From Bacteroidota bacterium (GTDB lineage: Bacteria; Bacteroidota; Bacteroidia; Chitinophagales; Saprospiraceae), in assembly GCA_003045895.1 (NCBI GenBank), contig PZPC01000039.1, positions 1 through 45,510 on the forward strand: a DNA stretch of 45,510 bases. The letters are read 5' to 3'. Within the stretch, counting starts at the first letter, position 1, and every line of letters begins with the position of its first letter. Shown here in pieces: positions 25,682 to 33,160 of this stretch. The notes under the pieces were generated by a model. That model was given only the letters and a program-made list of their open reading frames with translations, ran no database searches and had not been told where the DNA came from. A program made the translations under genes and the position numbers.

Positions 25682-26565
25682 ACGTTTTATCAGGTTAAAA
25701 TATTCATTGCAAGGGATGATAGTTCGCTACCGCCGTGCTTAGCGCAGCCAGATCATTGGTTCGGCTCGGCAGGGTTCGGTGCTGAAGGGTTGGCGTTGGT
25801 CAGTGAAGGCGTAACAGCAGGTTCGGCGTCATTTATGGCTACGGTTGGGACACATCTACCTAAATTGTCGCAGGCTGGAGCCAACGACGATTTCGGCAGC
25901 CCAGCGGGGTGCCATAAGGGGAAACCTGCGCCAAACCCTAATGTACCCCGTCCTGGCAGTCCCAGCGGGTACGCACGTATACTTGGCCATGTTGTGTCCA
26001 TTTACCAGAACCTCAGGGAGGTCTAAGTACGTTAGCAATTAGCGGCAGTATGATTACCCGACCCCAGCGGGGTCGCATTAAATGACCCAGGATTGTCGCG
26101 GATTGCATCCGCGATACGATACGCTCAATACGAGAGGAGCGTATCGCATCCTCGGTCACAGACCGAGGCGATCTAAGGCTGGTGTAGAAAAAAAATTCGC
26201 AAATTTTACCTTATTTGTTGCTATTATTTTTATTTTAAACTTTTTATACCTATAATTGCCTGGTGATTCGGAAAGTATATCCTCGACCACCTTTCCAGTT
26301 ACTCATCGGTACTACCCCTTTAGGACGGAATTCTCCGTTTGGTCAAAAAGGGCATTCGCAGGTTTGTTTTCCTTTGCTTGGTTGTTGGCAGTTCACGCGG
26401 CCAGCAATGGTGGTGGTTTGCCCTGTACGGCCAGTGGGCCGAAAACAGGGCCGGCGTTCAGGCCTTGAGGGTGGGCCCCTCCCAAGGGGCTCTTGAGCCT
26501 TTTCCCGACCCCCCTTTACTCACCTAACCTTTTGCCCCTTTTCTGCTCCCCATCGGTGCTGAAAT
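25682..26565. other. Long intergenic region with repeats, no convincing gene
   Basis: About 0.9 kb without a credible gene. It contains the 19-mer shared with 449-467 (25821-25839), a degraded GCAGGCTGGAGCC hairpin-family fragment near 25868, short CCCAGCGGGG-type palindromes (about 25908-25970 and 26062-26073) and the complete triple-hairpin repeat at 26084. From 26256 to 26527 all three forward frames stay open for 60-77 codons, but none has a recognisable domain or a clear start. AT-rich stretch at 26190-26260. Confidence 0.6.
26084..26175. repeat. Triple-hairpin repeat, copy A
   Basis: A 92-bp element with three successive perfect hairpins: TCGCGGAT-tgc-ATCCGCGA (26096-26114), CGATACGCTC/GAGCGTATCG (26117-26126 and 26137-26146) and CCTCGGTC-aca-GACCGAGG (26150-26168). 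An almost identical copy lies at 27600-27690 and a reversed relative at 31574-31640. The loop aca of the third hairpin also occurs in the hairpins at 73-87. Confidence 0.92.
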
Positions 26566-26991
26566 TCAGCAAAATAAATTAGGCTCTCGACCTAAAATTA
26601 AGCAGACAATTTGATAGAACCCGTCTTCCATCCAAAGCCATAGAATAAACGCTACAACAACAAAAGAGCAGATTACAATTATCCACTTAGTTGGTTTGGA
26701 TTTACCTCCAATTTTCGCTAGAATTTCGGATTCCTTTTTTCGGAAGTATCTTTCATTGTAGAAATAAAGAACTAATCCAACTATCCCTGGTAATAGGCCA
26801 TGATACGGTACCACAATTTCTCTTCCATACCATAAATATATAGCTGTATTTAGTATAGCAAAGATTGCGGCCATTTGTGTAAGTGCTATTACTCCTGCAA
26901 TATTGATAACAGGAGCAAAGTCCTTTTGTACTTTGATAATCCTAGTATAAAACTGGTACAAACTATAGTATAAATAGTTCATTTTCAGCAA
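26566..26991 (-). CDS. Small AT-rich membrane protein, unknown function
   Basis: A 141-residue protein with about four hydrophobic segments (about 25-50, 63-80, 100-118, 122-135) and a charged cytoplasmic-type loop (YNERYFRKKESEILAKIGG) between the second and third. Codon use is much more AT-rich than in the flanking genes, which suggests acquisition from outside. The layout helix-charged loop-helix is shared with the two small genes at 27167 and 27709. Such proteins occur widely as orphans in Bacteroidota, sometimes as immunity proteins, but nothing here proves that. MLKM offers two possible starts (26991 or 26982). Confidence 0.65.
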   Translation of the reverse strand: MLKMNYLYYSLYQFYTRIIKVQKDFAPVINIAGVIALTQMAAIFAILNTAIYLWYGREIVVPYHGLLPGIVGLVLYFYNERYFRKKESEILAKIGGKSKPTKWIIVICSFVVVAFILWLWMEDGFYQIVCLILGREPNLFC

Positions 26992-27113
26992 TTTAACCTG
27001 ATTCCGAGATTATCTACCTCTACTAAAAGTTTCTCCATCAGGGAGGCTTTTGGTTTTCAATAGCGGGGTAGTTGCGCCTTGCTTTTTCAGTACAGCTGTG
27101 CAGGAATAGGAGT

Positions 27114-27132
27114 TTGTAGCCGTAGGCTACAA
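27114..27132. repeat. Intercistronic hairpin between two small membrane-protein genes
   Basis: Perfect hairpin TTGTAGCC-gta-GGCTACAA in a GC-richer spacer between the AT-rich genes. Stem composition (GTAGCC/GGCTAC) resembles the CGTAGGCT stems at 162-217. Confidence 0.7.
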
Positions 27133-27166
27133 GCAACGGTAGAGCATATTACGGCGCAGCGAGGGA

Positions 27167-27547
27167 TTACTGTAAAAGAAGTACGATCAACATAAATAAT
27201 AGGGCCGACGTAATCAAAATATAGAAATAATATTTCGAATACTTTTTTAAATCTTCCTTTTTAGAAGTTTCTATAAAGTCTAGTATATCCTCTTTTTTAT
27301 TCGAAAGAAAATTAATAATCGGATAAAACAATAACAATACCAAGAAGGAGCTAATCCTTGAATCGGGAATATGAAAAACATCTTTTTTATCAACAATATC
27401 CTTTAACAACAAGCCAAACAACCCTATGGGCAAAGAAAGTGCTAACTGAGCAATAAAAAAATCCAATCTAGACAGAGTCTTCTTCCCTTGTAGTTCATCT
27501 GTATAATGACTACACATACCAGCTAACATCTTATTTATTAAATTCAT
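27167..27547 (-). CDS. Small AT-rich membrane protein (paralogue of the 27709 gene)
   Basis: A 126-residue protein with predicted membrane segments at about 30-50, 65-85 and 102-125. Its last 60 residues align with nearly the whole of the 75-residue protein at 27709: a hydrophobic segment, then an acidic loop (NKKEDILDFIE versus KSNEDLFEDLQ), a Lys/Tyr stretch (LKKYSKYYFYIL versus LKKYYRHYGYIL) and a final helix with the same SALLFM/SAGLFM core. The function is unknown. The gene is strongly AT-rich relative to the chromosome and is bracketed by hairpins at 27114 and 27600. Confidence 0.65.
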   Translation of the reverse strand: MNLINKMLAGMCSHYTDELQGKKTLSRLDFFIAQLALSLPIGLFGLLLKDIVDKKDVFHIPDSRISSFLVLLLFYPIINFLSNKKEDILDFIETSKKEDLKKYSKYYFYILITSALLFMLIVLLLQ

Positions 27548-27599
27548 ATTTATTGTCCTATTTTTATTTCTTGAGTTTCAAGCCATTGACGATATTGAA

Positions 27600-27690
27600 G
27601 ACCCAGGATTGTCGCGGATTGCATCCGCGATACGATACGCTCAATACGAGAGGAGCGGATCGCATCTCGGTCACAGACCGAGGAGATCTA
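27600..27690. repeat. Triple-hairpin repeat, copy B
   Basis: A 91-bp element differing from the copy at 26084-26175 by two substitutions and one deleted base. One substitution weakens the second hairpin. It fills the gap between two small membrane-protein genes. Confidence 0.92.
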
Positions 27691-27708
27691 GATTGAAGGT
27701 AGCAGGCT

Positions 27709-27936
27709 CTAATCAAGCCATAGAATTTTACTTATCATAAAAAGTCCTGCACTAGCGAATAAAATATAGCCGTAATGTCGATAGTACTTCTTCAAGAGCT
27801 GGTTATCAATTGATTGCAAATCTTCAAATAAATCCTCGTTCGATTTAGTGACAAGATAACTGAAAGGTAACAGGATAAAGAGCATCAATAATGAAGTAAG
27901 CCTTGAGGCAATTTTATCTGTATACTTCATTATCAC
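27709..27936 (-). CDS. Short paralogue of the 27167 membrane protein, possibly truncated
   Basis: A 75-residue protein with two predicted membrane segments (about 14-32 and 55-73) separated by a charged loop. It corresponds to the C-terminal half of the 126-residue neighbour and lacks its N-terminal region, so it is either a minimal family member or a truncated copy. A second Met (27930) could be the start. AT-rich like its neighbours. Function unknown. Confidence 0.5.
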   Translation of the reverse strand: MIMKYTDKIASRLTSLLMLFILLPFSYLVTKSNEDLFEDLQSIDNQLLKKYYRHYGYILFASAGLFMISKILWLD

Positions 27937-27963
27937 CTATTTTTTAGATTAGTTGCCCGCAGG

Positions 27964-27982
27964 GCGTAGTTTACAACTACGC
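27964..27982. repeat. Hairpin flanking the AT-rich gene array
   Basis: Perfect hairpin GCGTAGTT-tac-AACTACGC just outside the last AT-rich gene. The GCGTAG stem resembles the other hairpin repeats of the window. Confidence 0.6.
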
Positions 27983-28025
27983 TCCAAGGCATGCGCTTTT
28001 CTAACGTCAAGAATAATGTGTTTTT

Positions 28026-28523
28026 TCACCCCAACTCCCCCAACAAACCAATCAAATCCAGCCGCCGGGTATACATATCCAGCGTACCGTCCGCTTTCTG
28101 CGGCCACTCTGCGCGGGGCCGGTCCCAGTACAACTCTACGCCGTTGCGGTCGGGATCATCCAGGTACAGGGCTTCGGAGACGCCGTGGTCGGCCGCGCCG
28201 GTGAGCGGGTAGTTGGCTTCCTGGAGCCGGTGCAAAATGGCCGCCAGATCCTTTCGGGTAGGGTACAAAATGGCGGTGTGGAACAGTCCGACGCTATTCC
28301 TCGCCGCTGGCGGCGCATTTTTGCTGTACCACACGTTCAGCCCAATGTGGTGGTGGTAGCCCCCGGCCGAGATGAAGGCCGCATCGGGTGGATAGGAAGC
28401 CATGAGCTCAAAGCCCAACAGCCCACAATAGAATACCAGGGCGCGGTCCAGGTCGGCTACTTTCAGGTGCACGTGTCCGATCCGCGTATTCGCGGGCAGC
28501 TGGTAGTTGTTATCCGTATTCAT
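28026..28523 (-). CDS. VOC-family (glyoxalase/extradiol dioxygenase-like) protein
   Basis: A 165-residue protein with two betaalphabetabetabeta modules. The first begins IGHVHLKVADLDRALVFYCGLLGFEL, which carries the N-terminal metal-ligand histidine position; the second has VGLFHTAILYPTRKDL and ends with GVELYWDRP, whose glutamate is the usual last ligand. Length and pattern resemble CatE-like ring-cleavage dioxygenases, but the family also includes isomerases and resistance proteins. It begins 14 nt after the stop of the large glycosidase gene on the same strand, so the two are probably co-transcribed; the functional link is unclear. Confidence 0.88.
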   Translation of the reverse strand: MNTDNNYQLPANTRIGHVHLKVADLDRALVFYCGLLGFELMASYPPDAAFISAGGYHHHIGLNVWYSKNAPPAARNSVGLFHTAILYPTRKDLAAILHRLQEANYPLTGAADHGVSEALYLDDPDRNGVELYWDRPRAEWPQKADGTLDMYTRRLDLIGLLGELG

Positions 28524-28537
28524 CGGTTCAGGTACTT

Positions 28538-31213
28538 TTAATTATCAACGGCGGTGACGCGCAAATAATCCAACATGGCCGTATTCACGTCCACGTTCAT
28601 GTTGTTGTTCCAATCCTCCAGGCTGATCTTAACCGTATTTTCGCCAGCCATCAACGCCACCTGGCGGCTGTTGGAGAATCCCCAGTCCGACCACTCGTCC
28701 TGGCCGCGCTGTGGCAACACCAGTACGCCCTGGTAGGCGCCATTCACCGACAGGCTGCGGATGGCACATTTGTTATCGGTATTCCAGGGGCCGCTGCCGT
28801 TGGAGTAGCGGAGGTCCAACCGGTAGTTACCTGCTTTCGGTACGGTGATCTTCATCTCTATCGCCCGATTCCCGGTGGTCGAGACTTCCACAAATCCCTT
28901 GCCGGAAAAGTTGGTGTACGCTAATTTGGCCAACGGCGCGTAATTTTCCAACTCAAATTGCAGCACCGTATTCGCAAAAATAATGGGCTCACTCGTAAAC
29001 GATTCGTAGCCCGGGTCATCCACCGCACTGACCTGGTAATTGGCATAATTGGCGGGGGGTACCTCGTACTGGGTGGCGGTCGTTTTTTCCACCAGCACCC
29101 CATTGCGGTACACCAGGTAGTATTTGGCCGTTCCGCCTCCTACCAGCTGCCACTCCAGGCGATTGCCATTGGTATTCACCTGTGGGGCTGGCAGCGAGAA
29201 GTGGTTGGGGACCCTATTGATGCCCTTACCGGGGAAAGGGTTATTCGCCAACTCAATCCTGATCTCGTGCTTCCCAACCAGGTCGTGGGGAACCAGGTTG
29301 CCCGCCAGTGGCTGGCCGTCCATGGTCATGGATTGCACCCTATTGCCAAAACCATTGACGGTAATATCCAGCAGTGCACGCCGGTATTTAAAATTGGTGA
29401 GGCTCCGGGATCCCCCGTAAACCTGGGGAACAGCGGGCTGAAACGACAACCCTGCCGGCGTGAAAGACATGCCCATAAACACCCGGTGCACCATGGCCAG
29501 GTTGCCCGCCATACTCCACAACATGCGGTCGGAGTTGATTTCGGTACCCAAAAAGTCGCTGGTTTGCGCCACAAAGTTTTCGTAGTTCGTCAGAAACAGG
29601 GCGCCAGCCCGGTAAATGCTGGCCAGCCCCTGGTTCAGCACCGCTTCGTTGCCCGCTTTCGCTGCCGCCAGGTTCCAGTAAGATTGCACGAACGGCCAGA
29701 TGCCGTTGTTGTGGTAGGGCGGGATGCCCGGAATCTGTGGGTAAATACAGGTGACCCCGTAATCCGTCACCGGCGAACGCGACACGATAGCAGCCGCCCT
29801 TTCCGGGTCGGCTACCCCGTACAACACCGCCAGCGCTTCGCCGAGCGCTTCGAAGCGGGGCGAGGTGACCAACTCGGGCCGGCCGTATACATACTGCGCG
29901 TAGTACCCCCGGTCGGGCAGCCACAAATGCGCATTGATGCCTTTTTTGATCTGGGCAGCCCGCTGGGCGTACACCTCCCAGGGCTCTCCTCTAATTTTTG
30001 CCAGGTCGGCCATAATCTGTTCCGCCCGGTAGTGTACCACGTTGGTACCCAGGTTTTGGGACACGTAGATGTCCATATTCGACATCCACTTGGGATAGGT
30101 CTGTTCCCGCCAGTCCAGAAACGAGGACTCCCCACAAAACATGCCCGTCTGCGGGTCGTAGAGGGTCAGGTAATCGTCGTCGAGGGTGTTTTTGATGATG
30201 GGATAAATTTCTTCCAGCCAGGCCTCATCGCCGGTCACCTGGTATATTTCCCAGGCGGCGAGCACCCAGGTTGTCCGGTCCGAGGAGACGGGCCAGGCGC
30301 CGCCCGACCCCGTATCCTGGATGATCCGCCCCCGCTTGACCTTTTTGCGCAAGCTGATTTTGGCCACCTCGGGTTCGTGGTAGGCAAAAGCCAGGATGAT
30401 GCTGTAGCTGATGTCGCGGGTCCAGACGCCGGCCCATTTGGCGCCCGTGCGGAAGGTGCTGTCGGGTTCGATATTTTTGGTGGCTTCTTCCAGGGAGAGG
30501 TTAAACAAGGCATCTACCAGCGGCTGGTCCGAGTGGTACTGCGGGCGGCTGGTCAGGTCGGTTGTCAATTGCCATTCGCGGTCCTGGGTGTCGGTTTCCT
30601 TAAAGGGATTGAGGATTACGGAGAGGGTATAGATATTGGGGTCGGCAGTGGGCTGCAACTTCAGTCCTTTCTCGTCGAGGCCTACGAAGTCCCACGACAG
30701 TGGCAAGGAACCACCCGCTACGTAAAAACCTTTGAAATCGGCCTGCGCCACTTTCGAACCATCGAAAGCTTCGAAGTACCCTTGCCGGGCAAATTGATCC
30801 AGCACGGCCGACATGTCCACCCGAAAGGTGTAGGGATAGTTGACCGGCAGGTAGGTCAGCGGATTGTCGGGTACCGGCGCCGGTGCCGAGCCAAAAGGGA
30901 TGATCGCCGATTCGTGTTCGTCGCCAATCAGCACCCAGTGGTTCTGTCCGGGTGGCAATTCATTGTCCTTTTCGTTGATGCTGATCTTGAATTGTACCAA
31001 CCGCGAAAAGGTAGCGCTGGCCGGGCTACGGTAGTTGGAGCGCAGATGCGTCGGTGACAGCACGCTGGCTACATTGTCGCCCTGAACCACCCCGTCGGCA
31101 TACACCGTAAACGCGGGCGACGTGTAGAGGGGTTCTTTTTCTTTTTCCTTTTCCATCGTGCAGGCGGTCGCCAGCAAAAGGGCAACCAGTGGGAGGTATT
31201 TGAGCATGAACAT
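28538..31213 (-). CDS. Large lipoprotein with six-hairpin glycosidase-like domain and C-terminal CBM
   Basis: An 891-residue lipoprotein; lipobox LLLATAC (Cys18 from the first Met; MFM gives an alternative start two codons later). Residues about 25-220 are a beta-sandwich N-terminal region. About 225-640 has the repeated helical pattern of (alpha/alpha)6 glycosidases with conserved stretches WTRDISYSI, GGAWPVSSDRTTWVLAAWE and a likely catalytic acidic cluster around CGESSFLDWREQ. A FnIII-like segment (about 680-760) and a CBM6/35-like domain (about 770-888, ending VNTAMLDYLRV) follow. The GH family could not be fixed; amylo-1,6-glucosidase- or rhamnosidase-like groups are candidates. Probably surface-exposed glycan degradation. 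Confidence 0.78.
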   Translation of the reverse strand: MFMLKYLPLVALLLATACTMEKEKEKEPLYTSPAFTVYADGVVQGDNVASVLSPTHLRSNYRSPASATFSRLVQFKISINEKDNELPPGQNHWVLIGDEHESAIIPFGSAPAPVPDNPLTYLPVNYPYTFRVDMSAVLDQFARQGYFEAFDGSKVAQADFKGFYVAGGSLPLSWDFVGLDEKGLKLQPTADPNIYTLSVILNPFKETDTQDREWQLTTDLTSRPQYHSDQPLVDALFNLSLEEATKNIEPDSTFRTGAKWAGVWTRDISYSIILAFAYHEPEVAKISLRKKVKRGRIIQDTGSGGAWPVSSDRTTWVLAAWEIYQVTGDEAWLEEIYPIIKNTLDDDYLTLYDPQTGMFCGESSFLDWREQTYPKWMSNMDIYVSQNLGTNVVHYRAEQIMADLAKIRGEPWEVYAQRAAQIKKGINAHLWLPDRGYYAQYVYGRPELVTSPRFEALGEALAVLYGVADPERAAAIVSRSPVTDYGVTCIYPQIPGIPPYHNNGIWPFVQSYWNLAAAKAGNEAVLNQGLASIYRAGALFLTNYENFVAQTSDFLGTEINSDRMLWSMAGNLAMVHRVFMGMSFTPAGLSFQPAVPQVYGGSRSLTNFKYRRALLDITVNGFGNRVQSMTMDGQPLAGNLVPHDLVGKHEIRIELANNPFPGKGINRVPNHFSLPAPQVNTNGNRLEWQLVGGGTAKYYLVYRNGVLVEKTTATQYEVPPANYANYQVSAVDDPGYESFTSEPIIFANTVLQFELENYAPLAKLAYTNFSGKGFVEVSTTGNRAIEMKITVPKAGNYRLDLRYSNGSGPWNTDNKCAIRSLSVNGAYQGVLVLPQRGQDEWSDWGFSNSRQVALMAGENTVKISLEDWNNNMNVDVNTAMLDYLRVTAVDN

Positions 31214-31408
31214 GTTTTTTAAGGCAATGGAAGGTGCCGCGTATTCGCTACGGCGACTTCGTAATAGGACAATAATAAACCTGCCTCAAAATAGTTCTTT
31301 TTTGTGCTTCCTATACCTCCGCTGCGGAAATTTCACCGCCATGTCTGTCGAATCGGGAAACAACTAATATGGTCAACAGCGTTTTCTCCTAAAGTTGGTT
31401 CCCCCGCT

Positions 31409-31457
31409 ATTCGTAGACTTTGTCTACGAATAAATATCAAAAGCAGTCTGTGACTGC
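31409..31457. repeat. Double-hairpin repeat, reversed copy
   Basis: ATTCGTAGAC-ttt-GTCTACGAAT (31409-31431) followed by GCAGTC-tgt-GACTGC (31443-31457). This is the reverse complement arrangement of the two hairpins at 73-121 and 353-401. Confidence 0.85.
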
Positions 31458-31461
31458 GATG

Positions 31462-31566
31462 CCAGCCAACGCTGAAGACGTGCCAGCCAACGCTGAAGAC
31501 GTGGCAGGCAACGCTGAAGACGTGGCAGGCAACACTGAAGACGTGGCAGGCAACACTGAAGACGTG
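31462..31566. repeat. Five tandem copies of a 21-bp unit
   Basis: Exactly five 21-bp units, variants of GCAGGCAACGCTGAAGACGTG. The first two begin CCAGCC, the third begins GCAGGC, and the last two carry AACACT in place of AACGCT, a left-to-right gradient of substitutions. No spacers, so not a CRISPR array. Confidence 0.95.
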
Positions 31567-31573
31567 GCAAGCA

Positions 31574-31640
31574 GCTACCATACGCTCCATACGAGATGAG
31601 CGTATGGTAGCGCGGATGCAATCCGCGACAATCCTGGTTC
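31574..31640. repeat. Reversed relative of the triple-hairpin repeat
   Basis: A 14-bp perfect stem (31574-31587 / 31598-31611) containing CATACGCTC/GAGCGTATG, then CGCGGAT-gca-ATCCGCG (31611-31627) and the shared ACAATCCTGG flank. It corresponds in reverse orientation to hairpins 2 and 1 of the 26084 and 27600 elements; the stem differs but pairing is retained. Confidence 0.85.
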
Positions 31641-31915
31641 GACCGCCCTGAGGGGACTGGGCAGCTTACCGCCCTATTTACGTCCAATGGATATTTCCAA
31701 AGCCACTATTTTTGAAATAGTCGCCAGCACTGCCCACCACCGAACGCGGCATTGGTTGCGCAATCCGGTTGCAGTAAGCAGCAACAAGGCGACGTATAAC
31801 GCAGAAAAGCGTAAGCAGAGACGCATAGTTTGGATTTCAGGTTTAATCCTGGCACATCCAGAATTGTTATTGAATTATATATTTTTTTTTAAAAAAACCA
31901 AAAAACAAATCGCCG

Positions 31916-32677
31916 TTACCCGAGCAACAATTTCAGCATAAAATAAAACACCGACGGGCAGAGCAGGCAGCCCAACCCCGTGTAGAAGGTAGCCGTCAGC
32001 GCCCCGTAGGGAACCAACCTGGGGTCGGTGGCGGCCAGGCCAGCAGTAACCCCGCTCGTGGTACCCAGCAAGCCGCCGAAGACCACGGCCGAGTGGGGGT
32101 TGTCCAAATGGATGATTTTGGCGACCAAAGGCGTACCGATGGTGGTGAGGATCGTTTTCACCACCCCGGTGGCGATGCTGATCGCGATCACCTCCGAGCT
32201 GGCGCCCAGCGCCGATCCGGTCACGGGACCCACAATGTAAGTGCAGGCACCCGCGCCAATGGTAGCCAGACTTACGGCGTCGTTGTAACCCATCGCAAAA
32301 GCAATGGCTACGCCCACCACAAAGGCAACCAAAACACCCGCCAACAAAGCAATGCCCCCCGCCAGACCCGCGTGTCTCACTTTCGCCAGATCAACGCCCA
32401 TGGCCGTAGCCACGACGGAAAAGTCGCGCAACATGGATCCGCCCAGCAGCGCCATCCCGGCGAAGATTGGAATATCGGCCAGTCCTTTTTCCCCGCCCAG
32501 AAATGCCAGCCCCAAACCGACGAGGATCGCCAGGGCAACCCCTGGAATTTTATTGCGGGTCACCTTTTCGGACACCCAAAAGGACACCAGCAAGAGGAGC
32601 CCTAAGACCAGAAAGGCAAAAACGAGTCCGTTCTTCGCCAGCAGTCCCTGGATGACTTCCGTGAGGGTAGCGATCAT
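31916..32677 (-). CDS. madM: Malonate transporter subunit MadM
   Basis: A 253-residue inner-membrane protein with about seven to eight helices, matching the length and motifs of MadM, the large subunit of the two-component MadLM malonate:sodium transporter first described in Malonomonas. Recognisable stretches are IPIFAGMALLGGSMLRDF and IGAGACTYIVGPVTG, plus VVFGGLLGTTSGVTAGLAA. Its ATG overlaps the madL stop by 4 nt (ATGA), typical translational coupling. With matB upstream it forms a compact malonate import and activation unit. Confidence 0.88.
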   Translation of the reverse strand: MIATLTEVIQGLLAKNGLVFAFLVLGLLLLVSFWVSEKVTRNKIPGVALAILVGLGLAFLGGEKGLADIPIFAGMALLGGSMLRDFSVVATAMGVDLAKVRHAGLAGGIALLAGVLVAFVVGVAIAFAMGYNDAVSLATIGAGACTYIVGPVTGSALGASSEVIAISIATGVVKTILTTIGTPLVAKIIHLDNPHSAVVFGGLLGTTSGVTAGLAATDPRLVPYGALTATFYTGLGCLLCPSVFYFMLKLLLG

Positions 32678-33057
32678 TGGTCGTCGGTTGTAGTGGGGGT
32701 AGCGGTTTTCCCTATTTTAGCAATCAGCGGCACCAACAAAAAAGCCGCCAGTGTAGCGATTATTCCCACCACCAGCGCCACCGGGCCGCCCGTAATGGCC
32801 GCCCTCACGTTCTGCGTGGCCGACATAGCCACAATAATGGGAATGTACATCGACGTCCAGAATAAAATGCCATTGGTGGTAGCGGGTTGCAGCCAGCCTT
32901 TGCGGCGGAGCCAGGCGTTGGAAAAAATCAACAGGAGCATCGCAAAGCCCACTCCCCCTACGTCGCCGTTGATGTGTAATAAGACACCCAGTAAATTGCC
33001 CAGGAGTTTCCCGGCGAGAAAGCAAAAGGAAAGTAGCGCTACGCCGTAAATGGTCAT
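32674..33057 (-). CDS. madL: Malonate transporter subunit MadL
   Basis: A 127-residue membrane protein with four predicted helices, the size of MadL. Conserved features include the N-terminal MTIYGVALLSFCFLAGKLLG, the GDVGGVGFAMLLLI segment and the later helix TSMYIPIIVAMSATQNV. MadL and MadM act together for sodium-dependent malonate uptake. It lies 103 nt downstream of matB and overlaps madM. Confidence 0.88.
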   Translation of the reverse strand: MTIYGVALLSFCFLAGKLLGNLLGVLLHINGDVGGVGFAMLLLIFSNAWLRRKGWLQPATTNGILFWTSMYIPIIVAMSATQNVRAAITGGPVALVVGIIATLAAFLLVPLIAKIGKTATPTTTDDQ

Positions 33058-33160
33058 GGGCTTTTGTTTAATGGTGAAGTAGGATCAACAATCAGGATGC
33101 TAATTTTAGAAAAATTGCCCCGGAGGTACCAGGTCACGGAGGTCTTGACTTCCCAGTGTA

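Larger units (their letters stand above)
31214..31915. other. Repeat-filled intergenic region
   Basis: About 0.7 kb with no convincing gene. It contains a reversed double hairpin (31409-31457), a 21-bp tandem repeat (31462-31566) and a reversed member of the triple-hairpin repeat (31574-31640). A 46-codon frame (31459-31599, +) runs through the tandem repeat, but it exists because the unit is a multiple of three. The left part should hold the promoter of the glycosidase gene; no perfect box seen. AT-rich at 31866-31915. Confidence 0.6.

Noticed and set aside
25856-26038. 60-codon - strand frame and overlapping + frames
   Set aside because: They run through palindromic CCCAGCGGG-type repeats and have no conserved domain.
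26084-27690. Integron gene cassettes with attC sites
   Set aside because: The hairpins lack the typical attC core sites and no integron integrase is present; the array is reported only as cassette-like.
28958-31057. 699-codon + strand frame opposite the glycosidase gene
   Set aside because: Antisense shadow; low-complexity composition (His, Gly, Arg, Val) and no recognisable fold.
31462-31566. CRISPR-like repeat array
   Set aside because: Units are contiguous 21-mers without spacers and no cas genes are present.
31459-31599. 46-codon frame through the tandem repeat
   Set aside because: Openness follows from a repeat unit divisible by three; both strands are open, and there is no ribosome binding or promoter evidence.
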